Shown: positions 26,763-37,008, numbered from the stretch's first letter. The stretch is 64,000 bases of DNA from Hyphomicrobiaceae bacterium (GCA_023384095.1 JAHDXT010000008.1:1-64000); one strand, 5' to 3'. Notes: generated by a model from the sequence alone, not told the origin. A program made the numbers and translations.

Positions 26763-27149
26763 CGCGCACGGCCATGGGAGCCCTGCCGGCGGGGTCCGCC
26801 CCGCAACTCACTCCGCGCGTCACCCCATGCGCCGCAGAGGCAGCCGCGAGCACAGCGGCGAATTTTTTGACCGCCTCCCAGGGTCAGACCCGGCGGGTCT
26901 GAAACGAAACCGAGCCGACGGGGTCAGATCCCCGATCAGCGTCGACGCCAGTGTTCCGCCTGGTCCCCTTTGCCCTTCCTTCCGTCATGGCTCCGCGGGA
27001 ATGACGGTGTGGGTATGCAGTGGCAATCATTTCGTCATCGAGGGTCGGCAAAGCCGGTGAGCGGCTGACCCCTTCCAAGGCTGCGACCTGACGATCCTGG
27101 CGATCACGCCTCGGACGCTCTGGCGATGCACGCCCGGCTCCGAAGGCTC
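26763..27149. repeat. convergent intergenic gap with small palindromes
   Basis: The 387 bases between the deacetylase and the OmpA-like gene hold TCAGACCCGGCGGGTCTGA at 26883-26901, a perfect 8-base-arm palindrome that recurs at 56370. The inverted GGGGTCAGATCCCC lies near 26920 and a family B-like CCGTCATGG...CGGGAATGACGG element near 26982-27007. No gene is convincing. Confidence 0.6.
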
Positions 27150-28109
27150 TCACCTCGGGGAGATGGCCCGGCCGTTGTGGGCGGAGCGGGCTCGTTCGGC
27201 CCCGGTGCCCAGATCGAGCTCCACGCGCCTGTCGAGCTGGAACAGCATCTGCCGGTCGAGGCTCGCGCGATCCACGTCCTGATACGGCTCGGAGCTGCCC
27301 TTGGGGATCAGCACGAGCTTGCCTTCGAACCCGTTCTCGCGCAGGTAGCCGGCGACGGTCTCCAGGCGCTGCCGCGACAGCTCGACGTTGAACGCATCGC
27401 TGCCGCGTTCGTCCGCGTGCCCCGTCAGCACGATGCTGTCCGGCTTCTTGAGCTTCAGGTATTCGAGCAGCAGCCCCGCGGCCTGGCGGCCCTCGCCGGT
27501 GAATGCGGCCTGCCGGAACACGAACTGGATCGGGATCGGCAGCGGCGCGCGGAGGGTGGAGGGCGCCTCAGCTGGCTGCTCCGGCTCACGGGCAGCGGCG
27601 ACAAGATCCTCCAGCGCGCGCATCATGCGTCTGGCCGGATCGACAGCCGCTGCTGCCGATTTCGTCTGGCTGTCAAGTCGTTCAGCAACGGGCTTGCGGG
27701 GAGGCTGGTCAAAGCTGGTGGACAGGCCCAGGACCGGGTCCGTCTCGGCGAACTTGTGGTCCGACAGAAGCGTCCACTCGCCCCTCTCGTCCGCCTTGGC
27801 CGAGCCGATGGGCAAGCCGTCCGCAGTGACCGTCACCGTCGAGGATGGCGGCGCCGTTCCCGCGAACACGGACCAGCCGTCGCGGTCGATGCGGGCGACA
27901 TCGAAGCCGGCCGCTCCGGGGCTCGCCCCGCGGGGCATCAGGGCATCGAGCCCGGGCGGCAGCAGGCCGGCGTTCTCGCGCGCTGATTTCTGCCCGGAAA
28001 CGTCAGGGCTCGGGCCGGTGTCGATGAGGGCGGGCGACAGAACCCATGCCGCTGCCGCGACCGGCACGGCTGCGAGGACGAAGGGAACGATGAGGCCGCG
28101 ACGGAACAT
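27150..28109 (-). CDS. OmpA-family peptidoglycan-binding membrane protein
   Basis: The 319-residue protein has one N-terminal membrane anchor or signal (about residues 5-28), a middle Ig-like or BON-like stretch (VTVTADGLPIGSAKADERGEW) and a C-terminal OmpA domain (about 185-300) with TGHADERGSDAFNVELSRQR, which binds diaminopimelate in peptidoglycan. It probably links the envelope to the cell wall. The last residue stretch is short and polar. Its partners are unknown. Confidence 0.87.
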   Translation of the reverse strand: MFRRGLIVPFVLAAVPVAAAAWVLSPALIDTGPSPDVSGQKSARENAGLLPPGLDALMPRGASPGAAGFDVARIDRDGWSVFAGTAPPSSTVTVTADGLPIGSAKADERGEWTLLSDHKFAETDPVLGLSTSFDQPPRKPVAERLDSQTKSAAAAVDPARRMMRALEDLVAAAREPEQPAEAPSTLRAPLPIPIQFVFRQAAFTGEGRQAAGLLLEYLKLKKPDSIVLTGHADERGSDAFNVELSRQRLETVAGYLRENGFEGKLVLIPKGSSEPYQDVDRASLDRQMLFQLDRRVELDLGTGAERARSAHNGRAISPR

Positions 28110-28263
28110 CGGGATACGCCTCTACTCGCTACTCTCTAACACTCCTGCGACTGTGCAGCAAGAAGTTACATGGCTCGCGCCCGGGCCGGCGGTCGGCATA
28201 GGGTTAACGCTTTCGCCGGCGACAACGGCCGCCGCTCCGTTCTCCGAACGGCCGGCGTGGCGA

Positions 28264-28719
28264 TCAGCGGCCGGCCTCGGTCAGTCGGTGCGCCGTCTCG
28301 ATGATCCGCTGCGCCCCAGGCGTCAGAGGATAGCTGCCGACGTCCCCGAGCGCAACGAAGCGGGCATCGCGGCAGTCGGTTGCGGCCATCGGCTCGCCTG
28401 CGAGCCAGCGCCCGTAGAACACGGCGAGCAGGTAATGGGCCGTGAGCGCCCCCGCCGCATCCCGGATGATGACGTCGTGCACGTCGGCGAGCCCCAGCAG
28501 CTCCGCCGTGACGCCGGTCTCCTCCGCGACCTCGCGCCGGGCCGCCTCGCGGGCGGTCTCGCCGGGCTCGATATGCCCGCCGGGAAGGCTCCACACCCCG
28601 CCCGCCGGCGGTTTGCCGCGCTCCACCAGCAGCACGGCGCCGCCGCGGAACACCGCCGCGCTCGCCGCCGCCCTGGGCCAGCTCTGGGGCCTGCGCCCGC
28701 CGTTCCGATCTGCGCTCAT
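28264..28719 (-). CDS. Nudix hydrolase
   Basis: A 151-residue Nudix protein with the box [24 protein letters not shown] at about 47-70, with all catalytic Glu residues intact. The closest look is ADP-ribose or sugar-nucleotide pyrophosphatase. It stands alone; the gap to the OmpA-like gene (154 bases) is unremarkable. Confidence 0.88.
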   Translation of the reverse strand: MSADRNGGRRPQSWPRAAASAAVFRGGAVLLVERGKPPAGGVWSLPGGHIEPGETAREAARREVAEETGVTAELLGLADVHDVIIRDAAGALTAHYLLAVFYGRWLAGEPMAATDCRDARFVALGDVGSYPLTPGAQRIIETAHRLTEAGR

Positions 28720-28893
28720 GACAGGCTCTTGCCGTTGGCCGTTGCGAGCCCGACGTTAATTGGGGGGTTGCAGGGCGTCGAGAGCGGATCGATAAGCGGG
28801 GCCCATGCATGCTCATCCGGGATTCCCCGCAACAGGCGGCCGGGACAGGATGAACGCCGACGCAACGCCTGAAACCTGCGAGGTCAGCGGCTC

Positions 28894-29610
28894 ATGAGGC
28901 TGTTCGTCGGACTTGGCAACCCGGGCGAGAAGCATGCCCGCAACCGGCACAACGTCGGTTTCATGGCGGTCGAGCGGATTGCCGAGAAGCACCGGTTCCA
29001 GCAATGGCGGCGCCGGTTCCAGGGCGAGACGGCGGAGGGCGCGATCGGCGGCGAGCGCGTGCTGCTGCTGAAGCCGCTGACCTACATGAACGAGAGCGGA
29101 CGTGCGGTCGGGGAGGCCGCGCGGTTCCTCAAGATCGACCTTTCAGACATCATCGTCTTCCACGACGAGATCGACCTCGTGCCCGGCAAGGTGAAGATCA
29201 AGACCGGCGGCGGCAATGCGGGCCACAACGGTCTGCGGTCGATCAGCGCCCATCTCGGCAACGACTTCGCCCGGGTCAGGATCGGCGTCGGCCACCCCGG
29301 GGCCAAGGACGCGGTCGTGCATTACGTGCTGCACGACTTCGCCAAGGCCGATCAGGAATGGCTGGAGCCGTTGCTCGACGCGCTCGCCGATGCGGCGGGC
29401 CGGCTCGCCGCCGGCGATGCTGCGCGTTTCCTGACCGACGTCGCGCAGGCCATGCACGAGTCGGACCGTGCCCCTCCGGTCGCCGAACAGACTGCCGCGA
29501 AGCCGACTGAGAAGCCGCGCCCGCACCCCGCCGGCGAGCGGATGCAGAAGCGGCAGTCCGCACTGGCGGAGAACCTGAAGCGCTGGCTGGCAGGCCGCTC
29601 CAAGCCGTGA
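28894..29610 (+). CDS. pth: peptidyl-tRNA hydrolase
   Basis: The protein frees tRNA from stalled peptidyl-tRNA. The N-terminal [19 protein letters not shown] carries the catalytic His and Asn; [12 protein letters not shown] and GVGHP follow. At 238 residues it is about 40 longer than the usual 190-200, owing to a basic, Ala/Pro-rich tail after about residue 190. Such tails are seen in Rhizobiales. In many relatives pth follows rplY, but here rplY is 6 kb away next to prs. Confidence 0.95.
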   Translation: MRLFVGLGNPGEKHARNRHNVGFMAVERIAEKHRFQQWRRRFQGETAEGAIGGERVLLLKPLTYMNESGRAVGEAARFLKIDLSDIIVFHDEIDLVPGKVKIKTGGGNAGHNGLRSISAHLGNDFARVRIGVGHPGAKDAVVHYVLHDFAKADQEWLEPLLDALADAAGRLAAGDAARFLTDVAQAMHESDRAPPVAEQTAAKPTEKPRPHPAGERMQKRQSALAENLKRWLAGRSKP

Positions 29611-29735
29611 GGCGAGCGAGCCGGTCAGGCGCTCCGCTCGTGGGCGCGCGCGCGCTTCGTGCCCCTTCGGCAGCCGATGCGGTCGTGCTAAGCCCGCCGG
29701 GATGCCGGCCAGCGCCGGCGGAGCGAGGAGGAGCC

Positions 29736-30719
29736 ATGCAACTCGGCATGATCGGACTCGGCCGGATGGGCGCCAACATCGTGCGGCGGCTCATGCGGCA
29801 GGGCCATGAATGCGTCGTCTTCGACCGCAACGCGCAAGCGGCGGCGACGCTTGCGGCAGAAGGAGCCGACCCGGCCGCGGACATCGCGGGCCTTGTCGGC
29901 GCACTCGCGCCGCCGCGCGCGGTGTGGATCATGCTTCCTGCGGGCGGGCCCACCCGCGAGGCGGTCTCGACCCTTGCGGGGCTGCTGGCGCCGGGCGACA
30001 CCGTGATCGACGGCGGCAACACGTTCTGGAAGGAGGACATCGCACGCGCACGCGAGCTGCGGGTGAAGGGCATCGCCTACCTCGACGCCGGCACCTCGGG
30101 CGGCGTGTGGGGTCTCGAGCGGGGCTACTGCCTGATGATCGGCGGCGAGAAGGCGGAGGTCGATCGTCTCGACCCGATCTTCGCCGCGCTCGCACCGGGC
30201 CCCGGCGGCATCTCTCGCACGCCCGGTCGAGAGGACCGCGACTTGCGCGTCGAGCGCGGCTATCTGCATGCCGGGCCGTGCGGCGCCGGCCATTTCGTCA
30301 AGATGATCCACAACGGCATCGAGTACGGCATGATGCAGGCCATTGCCGAGGGCTTCGACATCATGCGCCATGCCGGCACCGGGCGGCTGCCCGAAGAGCT
30401 GCGGCTCGATCTCGATCTCGCCGACATCGCCGAGGTGTGGCGGCGCGGCAGCGTGATCACCTCCTGGCTGCTCGATCTTACCGCGGCGGCGCTGGCGGCC
30501 GACCCGGACCTTGCAGGCTACTCCGGCCATGTGGAAGATTCCGGCGAAGGCCGCTGGACGGTGCAGGCGGCGATCGAGGAGGCGGTTCCGGCCGAGGTCC
30601 TGACGTCGGCGCTCTACACCCGGTTCCGGTCGCGCCAGGAGCATACCTTCGCCGAGAAGATGCTATCCGCCATGCGCAGGGGCTTCGGCGGGCACATGGA
30701 GCCCGGCAAGGGAGAGTGA
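29736..30719 (+). CDS. gnd: 6-phosphogluconate dehydrogenase (decarboxylating), short NAD-type
   Basis: A 327-residue enzyme with the short Gnd architecture: [19 protein letters not shown] for the nucleotide, [11 protein letters not shown] for the substrate, and the catalytic Lys in [15 protein letters not shown]. The short type is usually NAD-linked and serves gluconate breakdown. The ATG follows GAGGAGGAG; the ORF track begins far upstream. The gluconokinase gene follows after 3 bases, so the pair turns gluconate into ribulose 5-phosphate. Confidence 0.94.
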   Translation: MQLGMIGLGRMGANIVRRLMRQGHECVVFDRNAQAAATLAAEGADPAADIAGLVGALAPPRAVWIMLPAGGPTREAVSTLAGLLAPGDTVIDGGNTFWKEDIARARELRVKGIAYLDAGTSGGVWGLERGYCLMIGGEKAEVDRLDPIFAALAPGPGGISRTPGREDRDLRVERGYLHAGPCGAGHFVKMIHNGIEYGMMQAIAEGFDIMRHAGTGRLPEELRLDLDLADIAEVWRRGSVITSWLLDLTAAALAADPDLAGYSGHVEDSGEGRWTVQAAIEEAVPAEVLTSALYTRFRSRQEHTFAEKMLSAMRRGFGGHMEPGKGE

Positions 30720-30722
30720 GAG

Positions 30723-31274
30723 ATGCCGCAGCGCGGTGCCGGTCCCGGGCCACTGCCGGCCGCCATCCTGCTGATGGGCGTCTCCGGCTGCGGCAAGAGC
30801 ACGACCGGCGAGAGCCTCGCCGCCGAGCTCGGATGGCCCTTCCGCGACGCCGACAGCTTCCATCCGCCTGCGAGCATCGAGAAGATGCGACGCGGCACTC
30901 CGCTCGTGGACGAGGACCGCTGGCCGTGGCTTGCGGCCATCGCCGCCTGGATCGACGAGCGCCGGGGCAACGGCCAGCCGGGGATCGTCTCATGCTCCGC
31001 TCTGAAGCGGACCTACCGGCGCCTTCTTCTCGAGGGGCGGTCCGACGTTCGGCTCGTCTATCTCAAAGGCGAGATGCCGCTGATCGCGGGCCGGATGGCG
31101 CGGCGCACGGACCATTTCATGCCGCCGGGTCTGCTCGCGAGCCAGTTCGAGGCCCTGGAGGAGCCAGGGCCCGACGAGTGGCCGATCACCGTCCCGATCG
31201 ATACCTCGCCCCGGCGGGTCGTCGAGTACATCCTGGCCGACATGGCCCGGAGCGGGCGGCATTGGCGGGAATGA
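30723..31274 (+). CDS. gntK: gluconokinase
   Basis: A 183-residue GntK-type kinase with the P-loop LMGVSGCGKST, DADSFHPPASIEKMRRG and SCSALKRTYRR motifs. It phosphorylates gluconate at carbon 6. It lies directly after the 6-phosphogluconate dehydrogenase gene, so its product is oxidised by the neighbour. Confidence 0.95.
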   Translation: MPQRGAGPGPLPAAILLMGVSGCGKSTTGESLAAELGWPFRDADSFHPPASIEKMRRGTPLVDEDRWPWLAAIAAWIDERRGNGQPGIVSCSALKRTYRRLLLEGRSDVRLVYLKGEMPLIAGRMARRTDHFMPPGLLASQFEALEEPGPDEWPITVPIDTSPRRVVEYILADMARSGRHWRE

Positions 31275-31342
31275 GGCCGACGCTCGACAGGGCGTCAGGA
31301 CGGACGCGACCGCCGGCTGGGCACCTCGCGGGCGTGGCCTCT

Positions 31343-31900
31343 TCAATGCTTCCTTGCTCTTTCCTGCGCCTGACTGCCCAGACGGTCGACGTAGGCAATG
31401 CCGATGGCGGACGCGATGAACGTGATGTGGATGAGTGTCTGCCACATCACGCCCGCCTCGGTGAACTTCGCTCCCTGTGTGCCGAGGTTCCCCGCCTCGA
31501 TGAACGTCTTGAGCAGATGAATCGACGAGATGCCGATGATGGCCATGGCCAGCTTGATCTTCAGCACGCTGGCGTTGACATGGTCGAGCCATTCCGGCTG
31601 GTCGGGGTGGCCCTCGAGCTGCAGGCGCGAAACGAATGTCTCGTAACCGCCCACGATGACCATCACCAGCAGGTTCGAGATCATCACCACGTCGATGAGA
31701 GCGAGCACGATCAACATGATCTCCTGCTCGGAGGAGCTGGCACCATGCAGGATGAGGTGTGCAAGCTCCTTCAGGAACAGCACGACATAGACGCACTGCG
31801 CCAGGATGAGCCCCAGGTAGAGTGGCACCTGGAGCCATCGCGAGCCGAAGATGAAGGAGCCCAGAATTCGGAGATGGGCGCGATCGAAGAAGTGCTGCAT
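31343..31900 (-). CDS. UPF0114 (YqhA) family membrane protein
   Basis: The 185-residue protein has four predicted membrane segments (LQVPLYLGLILAQ; IMLIVLALIDVVMISNLLVM; MAIIGISSIHLLK; WQTLIHITFIASAIGIAYVD) and matches UPF0114. The function is not established. It converges with gntK over 68 bases. Confidence 0.9.
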   Translation of the reverse strand: MQHFFDRAHLRILGSFIFGSRWLQVPLYLGLILAQCVYVVLFLKELAHLILHGASSSEQEIMLIVLALIDVVMISNLLVMVIVGGYETFVSRLQLEGHPDQPEWLDHVNASVLKIKLAMAIIGISSIHLLKTFIEAGNLGTQGAKFTEAGVMWQTLIHITFIASAIGIAYVDRLGSQAQERARKH

Positions 31901-32047
31901 GGCCGCTCACGCAAGTCGTGAAAAAATGGGATCTGCCGCCGCATGCCGGTGGTCCCGGCGGATGCCGCCTTCACGGCTGACGAATGCGGCAACTCTTTGA
32001 CCGGCGCGCGCCGGATAGCCACGCGCGCCACGGTCGTCCCCTCCTTC

Positions 32048-32098
32048 GGGGTCAGCCGCTCACCGCATTCGATAGGCTGTGCCCCCTTGGCTGACCCC
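32048..32098. repeat. inverted repeat GGGGTCAGCC / GGCTGACCCC
   Basis: Perfect 10-base arms at 32048-32057 and 32089-32098 with a 31-base spacer, between the UPF0114 gene and the moaE end. No T run follows. Similar GGTCAG arms recur at 26.88 and 56.37 kb. Confidence 0.5.
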
Positions 32099-32119
32099 GT
32101 GCCTCGAACCGCACGCCCT

Positions 32120-32572
32120 TCAGCGCCAGCGCTCGAGCGCCCTCTCGTCGCTGTCGCGGGCGTCGACCCAGCGGCCGGCGCCGCCGGGGCCGGTCTCCTT
32201 TTTCCAGAAGGGGGCGCGGGTCTTCAGGTAGTCCATCAGGAACTCGGCGGCCGCGAAGGCCGCCTGCCGGTGCGCCGACGCGGTGACCACGAGCACGATG
32301 TTGTCGCCGGGCTCGAGCGCGCCGGTGCGATGGATGACGAGGCTCGCCTGCAGCGGCCAGCGCGTGCGGGCCTCCTCCTCGACGCGGCGCAGCTCCTCCT
32401 CGGTCATGCCCGGGTAGTGCTCGAGCGTCATCGTGCTGACCGGCTGGCCCTTGGCCTCGCTGCGCACCAGTCCCGTGAACGTGACGACGGCGCCGATGTC
32501 GGTGCGCTCGGCGGTCAGCCTGCGGACTTCCGCGCCGGCGTCGAAGTCCTCCCGCTGCACGCGCACGGCCAT
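32120..32572 (-). CDS. moaE: molybdopterin synthase catalytic subunit MoaE
   Basis: The 150-residue protein has GAVVTFTGLVR, LEHYPGMTE, HRTGALEPGD and FLMDYLKTRAPFWKKE, including the lysines of the active site. With MoaD it converts precursor Z into molybdopterin. It is 4 bases after moaD. Confidence 0.96.
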   Translation of the reverse strand: MAVRVQREDFDAGAEVRRLTAERTDIGAVVTFTGLVRSEAKGQPVSTMTLEHYPGMTEEELRRVEEEARTRWPLQASLVIHRTGALEPGDNIVLVVTASAHRQAAFAAAEFLMDYLKTRAPFWKKETGPGGAGRWVDARDSDERALERWR

Positions 32573-32576
32573 TGCG

Positions 32577-32846
32577 TCAGCCCCCGGTCACGGGAGGGAA
32601 GAAGGCGATCTCGCGCGCGCCGCGGATGCTGGCCGATGGCTGGACATGGCGCCGGTCGACGGCGGCGCGGATGACGTCGTGCCGCTCGAATGCGGCGGCA
32701 TACTCCGGCCCGCGCGACTTGATCCAGGCGACGAGGTCGGCGACGGTCTCGACGCCTTCCGCGAGCTCGACCGCCTCCTCGGCGCGCCCCACCTTCTCGC
32801 GCACCCAGGCGAAGTAGAGGAGCTTGACTGTCGTGCCCCGGGTCAT
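32577..32846 (-). CDS. moaD: molybdopterin synthase sulfur carrier subunit MoaD
   Basis: An 89-residue ubiquitin-like protein that ends in the required Gly-Gly (FFPPVTGG), which carries the thiocarboxylate for MoaE. The core LLYFAWVREKVGRAEE is typical. The ORF track hides it in a longer frame; the ATG is nine bases after the pgsA stop, so pgsA-moaD-moaE form an operon. Confidence 0.95.
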   Translation of the reverse strand: MTRGTTVKLLYFAWVREKVGRAEEAVELAEGVETVADLVAWIKSRGPEYAAAFERHDVIRAAVDRRHVQPSASIRGAREIAFFPPVTGG

Positions 32847-32854
32847 GTCACCCG

Positions 32855-33454
32855 TTACCGCTCCATCGCGTGCTGCACGGCGGCACGCAGGTAATCGTAG
32901 CCCGTCCAGAGCGTGAGTAAAGCCGCCATCCACAGCAGCGCCAGCCCGCTCGCCGACACGACGGGGACGATCTGGTCCCCGGCGGGGCCGGCCAGCAATA
33001 CCGCCAGCGCCACCATCTGGAGGGATGTCTTCCACTTGGCGAGCTGCGTCACGTGGATCCTGACGTTGAGCTCCGCCAGGAACTCGCGCAGCCCCGAGAC
33101 CAGGATCTCGCGGCACAGGATGATCACGGCGGCCCAGACGTGCCAGCCATAGATCGTGTTGATGTGGGTGAGCATCAGCAGAGTGGTGCCCACCAGAAGC
33201 TTGTCGGCGATCGGGTCGAGCATGCGCCCGAGCGTCGACTGCTGGTGCCATGCGCGGGCGATATAGCCGTCGAGCCAGTCCGTCACCGAGGCCGTGACGA
33301 AGAGGCCGAATGCCGCCCAGCGCGCGGCGTCCCCCTGCAGGAAATAGAGGCACGCCACCAGCAGCGGCACGGCGAGGATGCGCCCGTAGGTCAGGACGTT
33401 CGGCAGGCTCATGACGAGGGGGCGCGAAGCGGCATGATGCATGGGCAGGGACAT
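32855..33454 (-). CDS. pgsA: CDP-diacylglycerol-glycerol-3-phosphate 3-phosphatidyltransferase
   Basis: The 199-residue membrane enzyme has the CDP-alcohol phosphotransferase motif DGYIARAWHQQSTLGRMLD with the fourth Asp in PIAD, and several membrane segments. It makes phosphatidylglycerol phosphate. It leads the operon with moaD and moaE. The first 14 residues may be extra; a second Met begins MSLPNVLTYGR. Confidence 0.95.
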   Translation of the reverse strand: MSLPMHHAASRPLVMSLPNVLTYGRILAVPLLVACLYFLQGDAARWAAFGLFVTASVTDWLDGYIARAWHQQSTLGRMLDPIADKLLVGTTLLMLTHINTIYGWHVWAAVIILCREILVSGLREFLAELNVRIHVTQLAKWKTSLQMVALAVLLAGPAGDQIVPVVSASGLALLWMAALLTLWTGYDYLRAAVQHAMER

Positions 33455-33605
33455 GACACCCGACGGGCGGGGGCGTCAATGGGGAGCGGCAATGGGCAGC
33501 TTTGCGGTGTCTGCAGGGCCGACGGCAACTTGCCATCTGTCGACGTTCCGCAAGTATGCTACAGGTCGGGCCACATCGAATGCAGCAAACGGGCTCCGAT
33601 CTCCG

Positions 33606-35054
33606 ATGACCCAGCATCTGCGGCCGCCGGCGCTGGCGGCGCCGGCACCCGAGCTCATCGACCGGCTTGCCGCGATCGTGGGGCCGGAGCATGCGCTCAC
33701 CGACCCCGATCAGCAGCTCCCCTACCTGCGCGAATGGCGCGATCTCTTCTTCGGCCGCACGCCTCTCGTCTTGCGCCCGGGCTCTACCGAAGAAGTGTCG
33801 CGCATCCTGGCGCTCGCCAACGAGGCGCGGGTCGGCGTCGTGCCGCAGGCCGGCAACACCGGGCTCGTCGGCGGACAGACGCCGTTCGGGACCGGGACCG
33901 AGATCGTGTTGTCCGTCTCGCGGCTGAAGCAGGTGCGAGACATCGACCCGGCCGCCTACTGCATGACCGTCGAGGCGGGGCTGACGCTAGCCGAATGCCG
34001 GGCCGCAGCCGAGCGTGCCGACCGCCTGCTCCCGCTCAGCCTGCCATCGGAGGGAAGCTGCCGGATCGGCGGCAATCTCGCCACCAATGCCGGCGGCGTC
34101 GGCGTGCTGGCCTACGGCAATGCGCGCCAGCTCGCACTCGGCCTCGAGGTGGTGCTCGCCGACGGGCGGGTGATCCCGGGCCTCAAGGCGCTGAAGAAGG
34201 ACAACACCGGCTATGACCTGAAGGATCTGTTCATCGGCTCGGAGGGTACGCTCGGGATCATCACGGCCGCGGTGCTGAAGCTGTTCCCGCGCCCCGTCGA
34301 GACCGCGACGGCAATGGTGGCGCTCTCCGAGATCGCCCAGGCGCTGGACCTGTTCTCGCTCTCGCAGGAGACGGCGGGCCGCTCCGTCACCGCGTTCGAG
34401 TTCATTCCCCGCATCTGCGTCGAGTTCGTGACGCGGCACGTCGCCGGCACGCGCGAGCCCTTCGCCAAGGCTTATCCCTGGTACGTGCTGATCGAGATTT
34501 CGGGCGCCAAGCCGGACGGCCAGGCAGCCCGCGAGATGGAGGATGTCCTCGGCCAGGCGGCCGAGCGCGGGCTGCTGCTCGACGCTGTGCTCGCCAGCTC
34601 GCTGGCCCAGGCCCGCGACCTCTGGCGCCTGCGCGAGAGCATCTCGGAGGCGCAGAAGCCGGAGGGCGGCAACATCAAGCACGACGTCTCGGTGCCGATC
34701 GCGCGCATCGCCGAGTTCATCGCCCGCGCCGACCGGATCGTCGAATCGATCTGTCCAGGTGCGCGGCCGCTGCCGCTCGGCCACTTCGGCGACGGCAACG
34801 TGCATTACAACGTCGCCCAGCCTGTCGGGATGGACAAGCAACGCTTCATGGAGCTGTGGGAGCCGATCACCGGCGCCGTCCATGCGCTCGCGGCGGAGAT
34901 GGACGGGTCGATCTCGGCCGAGCACGGCATAGGCCGCGTCAAGCGGGCCGACCTCGAGCGTCACAAGAGCCCGGTCGAGCTCGACCTGATGCGGCGGATC
35001 AAGGCGGCCTTCGACCCGAACGGGATCCTCAATCCGGGGAAGGTGCTTTCGTGA
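33606..35054 (+). CDS. FAD-linked 2-hydroxyacid oxidoreductase (GlcD/D-lactate dehydrogenase type)
   Basis: The 482-residue flavoprotein has a PCMH-type FAD domain (VVPQAGNTGLVGGQTPFG; GGNLATNAGGVGVLAYGN; IGSEGTLGIITAAVLKL) and a C-terminal FAD-oxidase domain with GHFGDGNVHYNV and SAEHGIGRVK. Relatives oxidise D-lactate, D-2-hydroxyglutarate or glycolate and pass electrons to the chain or an electron-transfer flavoprotein. The ORF track adds 55 upstream residues; the ATG at MTQHLRPP fits the family. It is monocistronic. Confidence 0.9.
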   Translation: MTQHLRPPALAAPAPELIDRLAAIVGPEHALTDPDQQLPYLREWRDLFFGRTPLVLRPGSTEEVSRILALANEARVGVVPQAGNTGLVGGQTPFGTGTEIVLSVSRLKQVRDIDPAAYCMTVEAGLTLAECRAAAERADRLLPLSLPSEGSCRIGGNLATNAGGVGVLAYGNARQLALGLEVVLADGRVIPGLKALKKDNTGYDLKDLFIGSEGTLGIITAAVLKLFPRPVETATAMVALSEIAQALDLFSLSQETAGRSVTAFEFIPRICVEFVTRHVAGTREPFAKAYPWYVLIEISGAKPDGQAAREMEDVLGQAAERGLLLDAVLASSLAQARDLWRLRESISEAQKPEGGNIKHDVSVPIARIAEFIARADRIVESICPGARPLPLGHFGDGNVHYNVAQPVGMDKQRFMELWEPITGAVHALAAEMDGSISAEHGIGRVKRADLERHKSPVELDLMRRIKAAFDPNGILNPGKVLS

Positions 35055-35070
35055 GGTCGTGATCGTGCGA

Positions 35071-35103
35071 TTTCACGATTTGGCGACCTCACGATCTCAC
35101 GAG
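35071..35103. repeat. short repeat family C, copy 1
   Basis: TTTCACGATTTGGCGACCTC then ACGATCTCACGAG, 33 bases, matching 30 of 33 bases at 43216-43248. It follows the flavoprotein stop codon. Confidence 0.7.
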
Positions 35104-35121
35104 CACCGGCAAAGCCGGTGC
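35103..35121. terminator. probable terminator between convergent genes
   Basis: GCACCGGC-AAA-GCCGGTGC forms a perfect 8-base hairpin. On the plus strand TATTTCTTCT follows, so it may end the flavoprotein message. It touches the rplY stop codon from the other side. Confidence 0.55.
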
Positions 35122-35762
35122 TATTTCTTCTCGCCGCCCTCGGCGGCTGCGACGGGCTCCGCCGGAGCCGCGCCTTCGGCTGCCCTTTCCTCCTCGACCT
35201 TCTTGCCGGCGATGGTCGCCACGGTGAAGTCGCGGTTGAGGATCGTCGGCCTGACGCCTTCGGGGAGCTTGATCGACGAGATGTGGATCGAGCGGCCGAT
35301 CTCCAGGCCCTCCAGATCGACGACGAAGTGTGCCGGGATGCGGTCCGGCGGGCAGGTGACCTCGACCTCGTGGCGCACGATGTTGAGCACGCCGCCGCGC
35401 TTCAGGCCGGGAGAGAGCGCCTCGTTGACGAAGCGGACCGGCACCACGACCCGGACGAAATCGGACGCGCCGACGCGCTGGAAGTCGACGTGCAGCGGCG
35501 TGTCCATGACCGGATCGAGCTGGACGTCCCGCGGCAGCACCCGCCGCTTGGCTCCGTCGATGTCGATGTCGAGCACCGTCGACAGGAACCGTCCCTTCTG
35601 GACGATCTTCCAGAGCTCGTTGGCATCGAGCGCGATGGTCTCGGGCTCCTGCTTCTCGCCATAGATCACGGCAGGAATTCTTCCCTCGCGGCGCACTGCC
35701 CGGGCGGCCCCCTTGCCGGCCCTGGGACGCGCCGTGGCCTTGATCTCAACTACGTCAGCCAT
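35121..35762 (-). CDS. rplY: 50S ribosomal protein L25/general stress protein Ctc
   Basis: The 213-residue protein has the L25 domain (about 1-95: IPAVIYGEKQEPETIALD) that binds 5S rRNA and the TL5/CTC C-terminal beta domain (LHVDFQRV; VVVPVRFVNEALSPGLKRGG). The last 25 residues are Ala/Glu-rich. The ATG at MADVVEIKA has GGAG upstream; the track extension is not needed. It follows prs by 155 bases. Confidence 0.95.
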   Translation of the reverse strand: MADVVEIKATARPRAGKGAARAVRREGRIPAVIYGEKQEPETIALDANELWKIVQKGRFLSTVLDIDIDGAKRRVLPRDVQLDPVMDTPLHVDFQRVGASDFVRVVVPVRFVNEALSPGLKRGGVLNIVRHEVEVTCPPDRIPAHFVVDLEGLEIGRSIHISSIKLPEGVRPTILNRDFTVATIAGKKVEEERAAEGAAPAEPVAAAEGGEKK

Positions 35763-35917
35763 GGCTGCTCTCCAAATGCGATATGGGCCGGATCGGGCCC
35801 GTGCTTCTGCCCCGGCCTCCAAGGGTGCCGCGGGCTAGTCTCATGTCCCTGAGTGGGCGGCTTATACCCGCGAGGCCGCCGGTTGGCAATCGGCGCGCGG
35901 GCAGGCGGGGTGGGCCT

Positions 35918-36898
35918 TCAGTAGAACAGGCTCGAGACGCTCTCCTCGCGCGAGGTGCGGGCGATGGCCTCGGCGATCAGCGGAGCGATCGAGAGCACGC
36001 GGATGTTCCTGGACGCCTTCACCGCCTCCGTCGGCTCGATGGAATCGGTGATGACCAGCGATTTCAGGCTCGAGCTCTGCACCCGCGCCACCGCGCCCCC
36101 AGAGAGCACGCCGTGCGTGATGTAGGCCATCACCTCGACGGCGCCGCTCTGCAGCAGGGCCTCCGCGGCATTTGTCAGCGTGCCGCCGCTGTCGACGATG
36201 TCGTCGACCAGGATGCAGCGCTTGCCCCGCACGTTGCCGATGACGTTCATCACCTCGCTCTCGCCGGGACGCTCGCGCCGTTTGTCGCAGATCGCGATCG
36301 GGGCGTCGATCCGCTTGGCGAGCGCGCGGGCCCGCACGACGCCGCCGACGTCGGGCGACACCACCATGAGGTTCGCAAGCTCGAACCGCTCCTTGATGTC
36401 GCGCACCATGACGGGGGCGGCGAAGAGATTGTCGGTCGGAATATCGAAGAAGCCCTGGATCTGACCGGCATGGAGGTCCAGCGTCATGACGCGGTCCGCG
36501 CCGGCGCGCTCGATGAGGTTGGCGACCAGCTTGGCCGAGATCGGCGTGCGCGGGCCGGGCTTGCGGTCCTGCCGCGCGTATCCGTAGTACGGGACGACGG
36601 CGGTGATGCGCCGCGCCGAGGCGCGCTTCAGCGCATCGATCAGGATCAGAAGCTCCATCAGGTTGTCATTGGCCGGAAAGGACGTCGATTGCAGCACGTA
36701 GACGTCCTCGCCGCGGACGTTCTCCTGAATCTCGACGAAGATCTCCATGTCCGCGAAACGTCGGCACACGCCCCTGGTCAGGGACAGACGGAGGACGGAG
36801 CTGATCTCCTCCGCCAGCGGCCGGTTGCTGTTGCCGGCAACGAGCTTGATACGCAACCCGTCGAACTGGTCGCTTGGCTTGCTGACTTCCTGCATCAT
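35918..36898 (-). CDS. prs: ribose-phosphate pyrophosphokinase
   Basis: The 326-residue PRPP synthase has [11 protein letters not shown] for ATP binding, [11 protein letters not shown] for catalysis, and the PRPP loop [12 protein letters not shown]. It supplies PRPP to the purine genes at 16-24 kb and purA. It opens with two ATG codons and an N-terminal stretch of about 17 residues before the usual [12 protein letters not shown] start. Confidence 0.95.
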   Translation of the reverse strand: MMQEVSKPSDQFDGLRIKLVAGNSNRPLAEEISSVLRLSLTRGVCRRFADMEIFVEIQENVRGEDVYVLQSTSFPANDNLMELLILIDALKRASARRITAVVPYYGYARQDRKPGPRTPISAKLVANLIERAGADRVMTLDLHAGQIQGFFDIPTDNLFAAPVMVRDIKERFELANLMVVSPDVGGVVRARALAKRIDAPIAICDKRRERPGESEVMNVIGNVRGKRCILVDDIVDSGGTLTNAAEALLQSGAVEVMAYITHGVLSGGAVARVQSSSLKSLVITDSIEPTEAVKASRNIRVLSIAPLIAEAIARTSREESVSSLFY

Positions 36899-37008
36899 CA
36901 CAGCCGCTCTCACCCCCGCAGACGCGCGGCTTCTAGCAAGCTGGCCCGGACGTGTAAACGCCGGGCCATCGGATCCATGCAGGCTATATGCCGCCGCTGC
37001 GCGAGCGT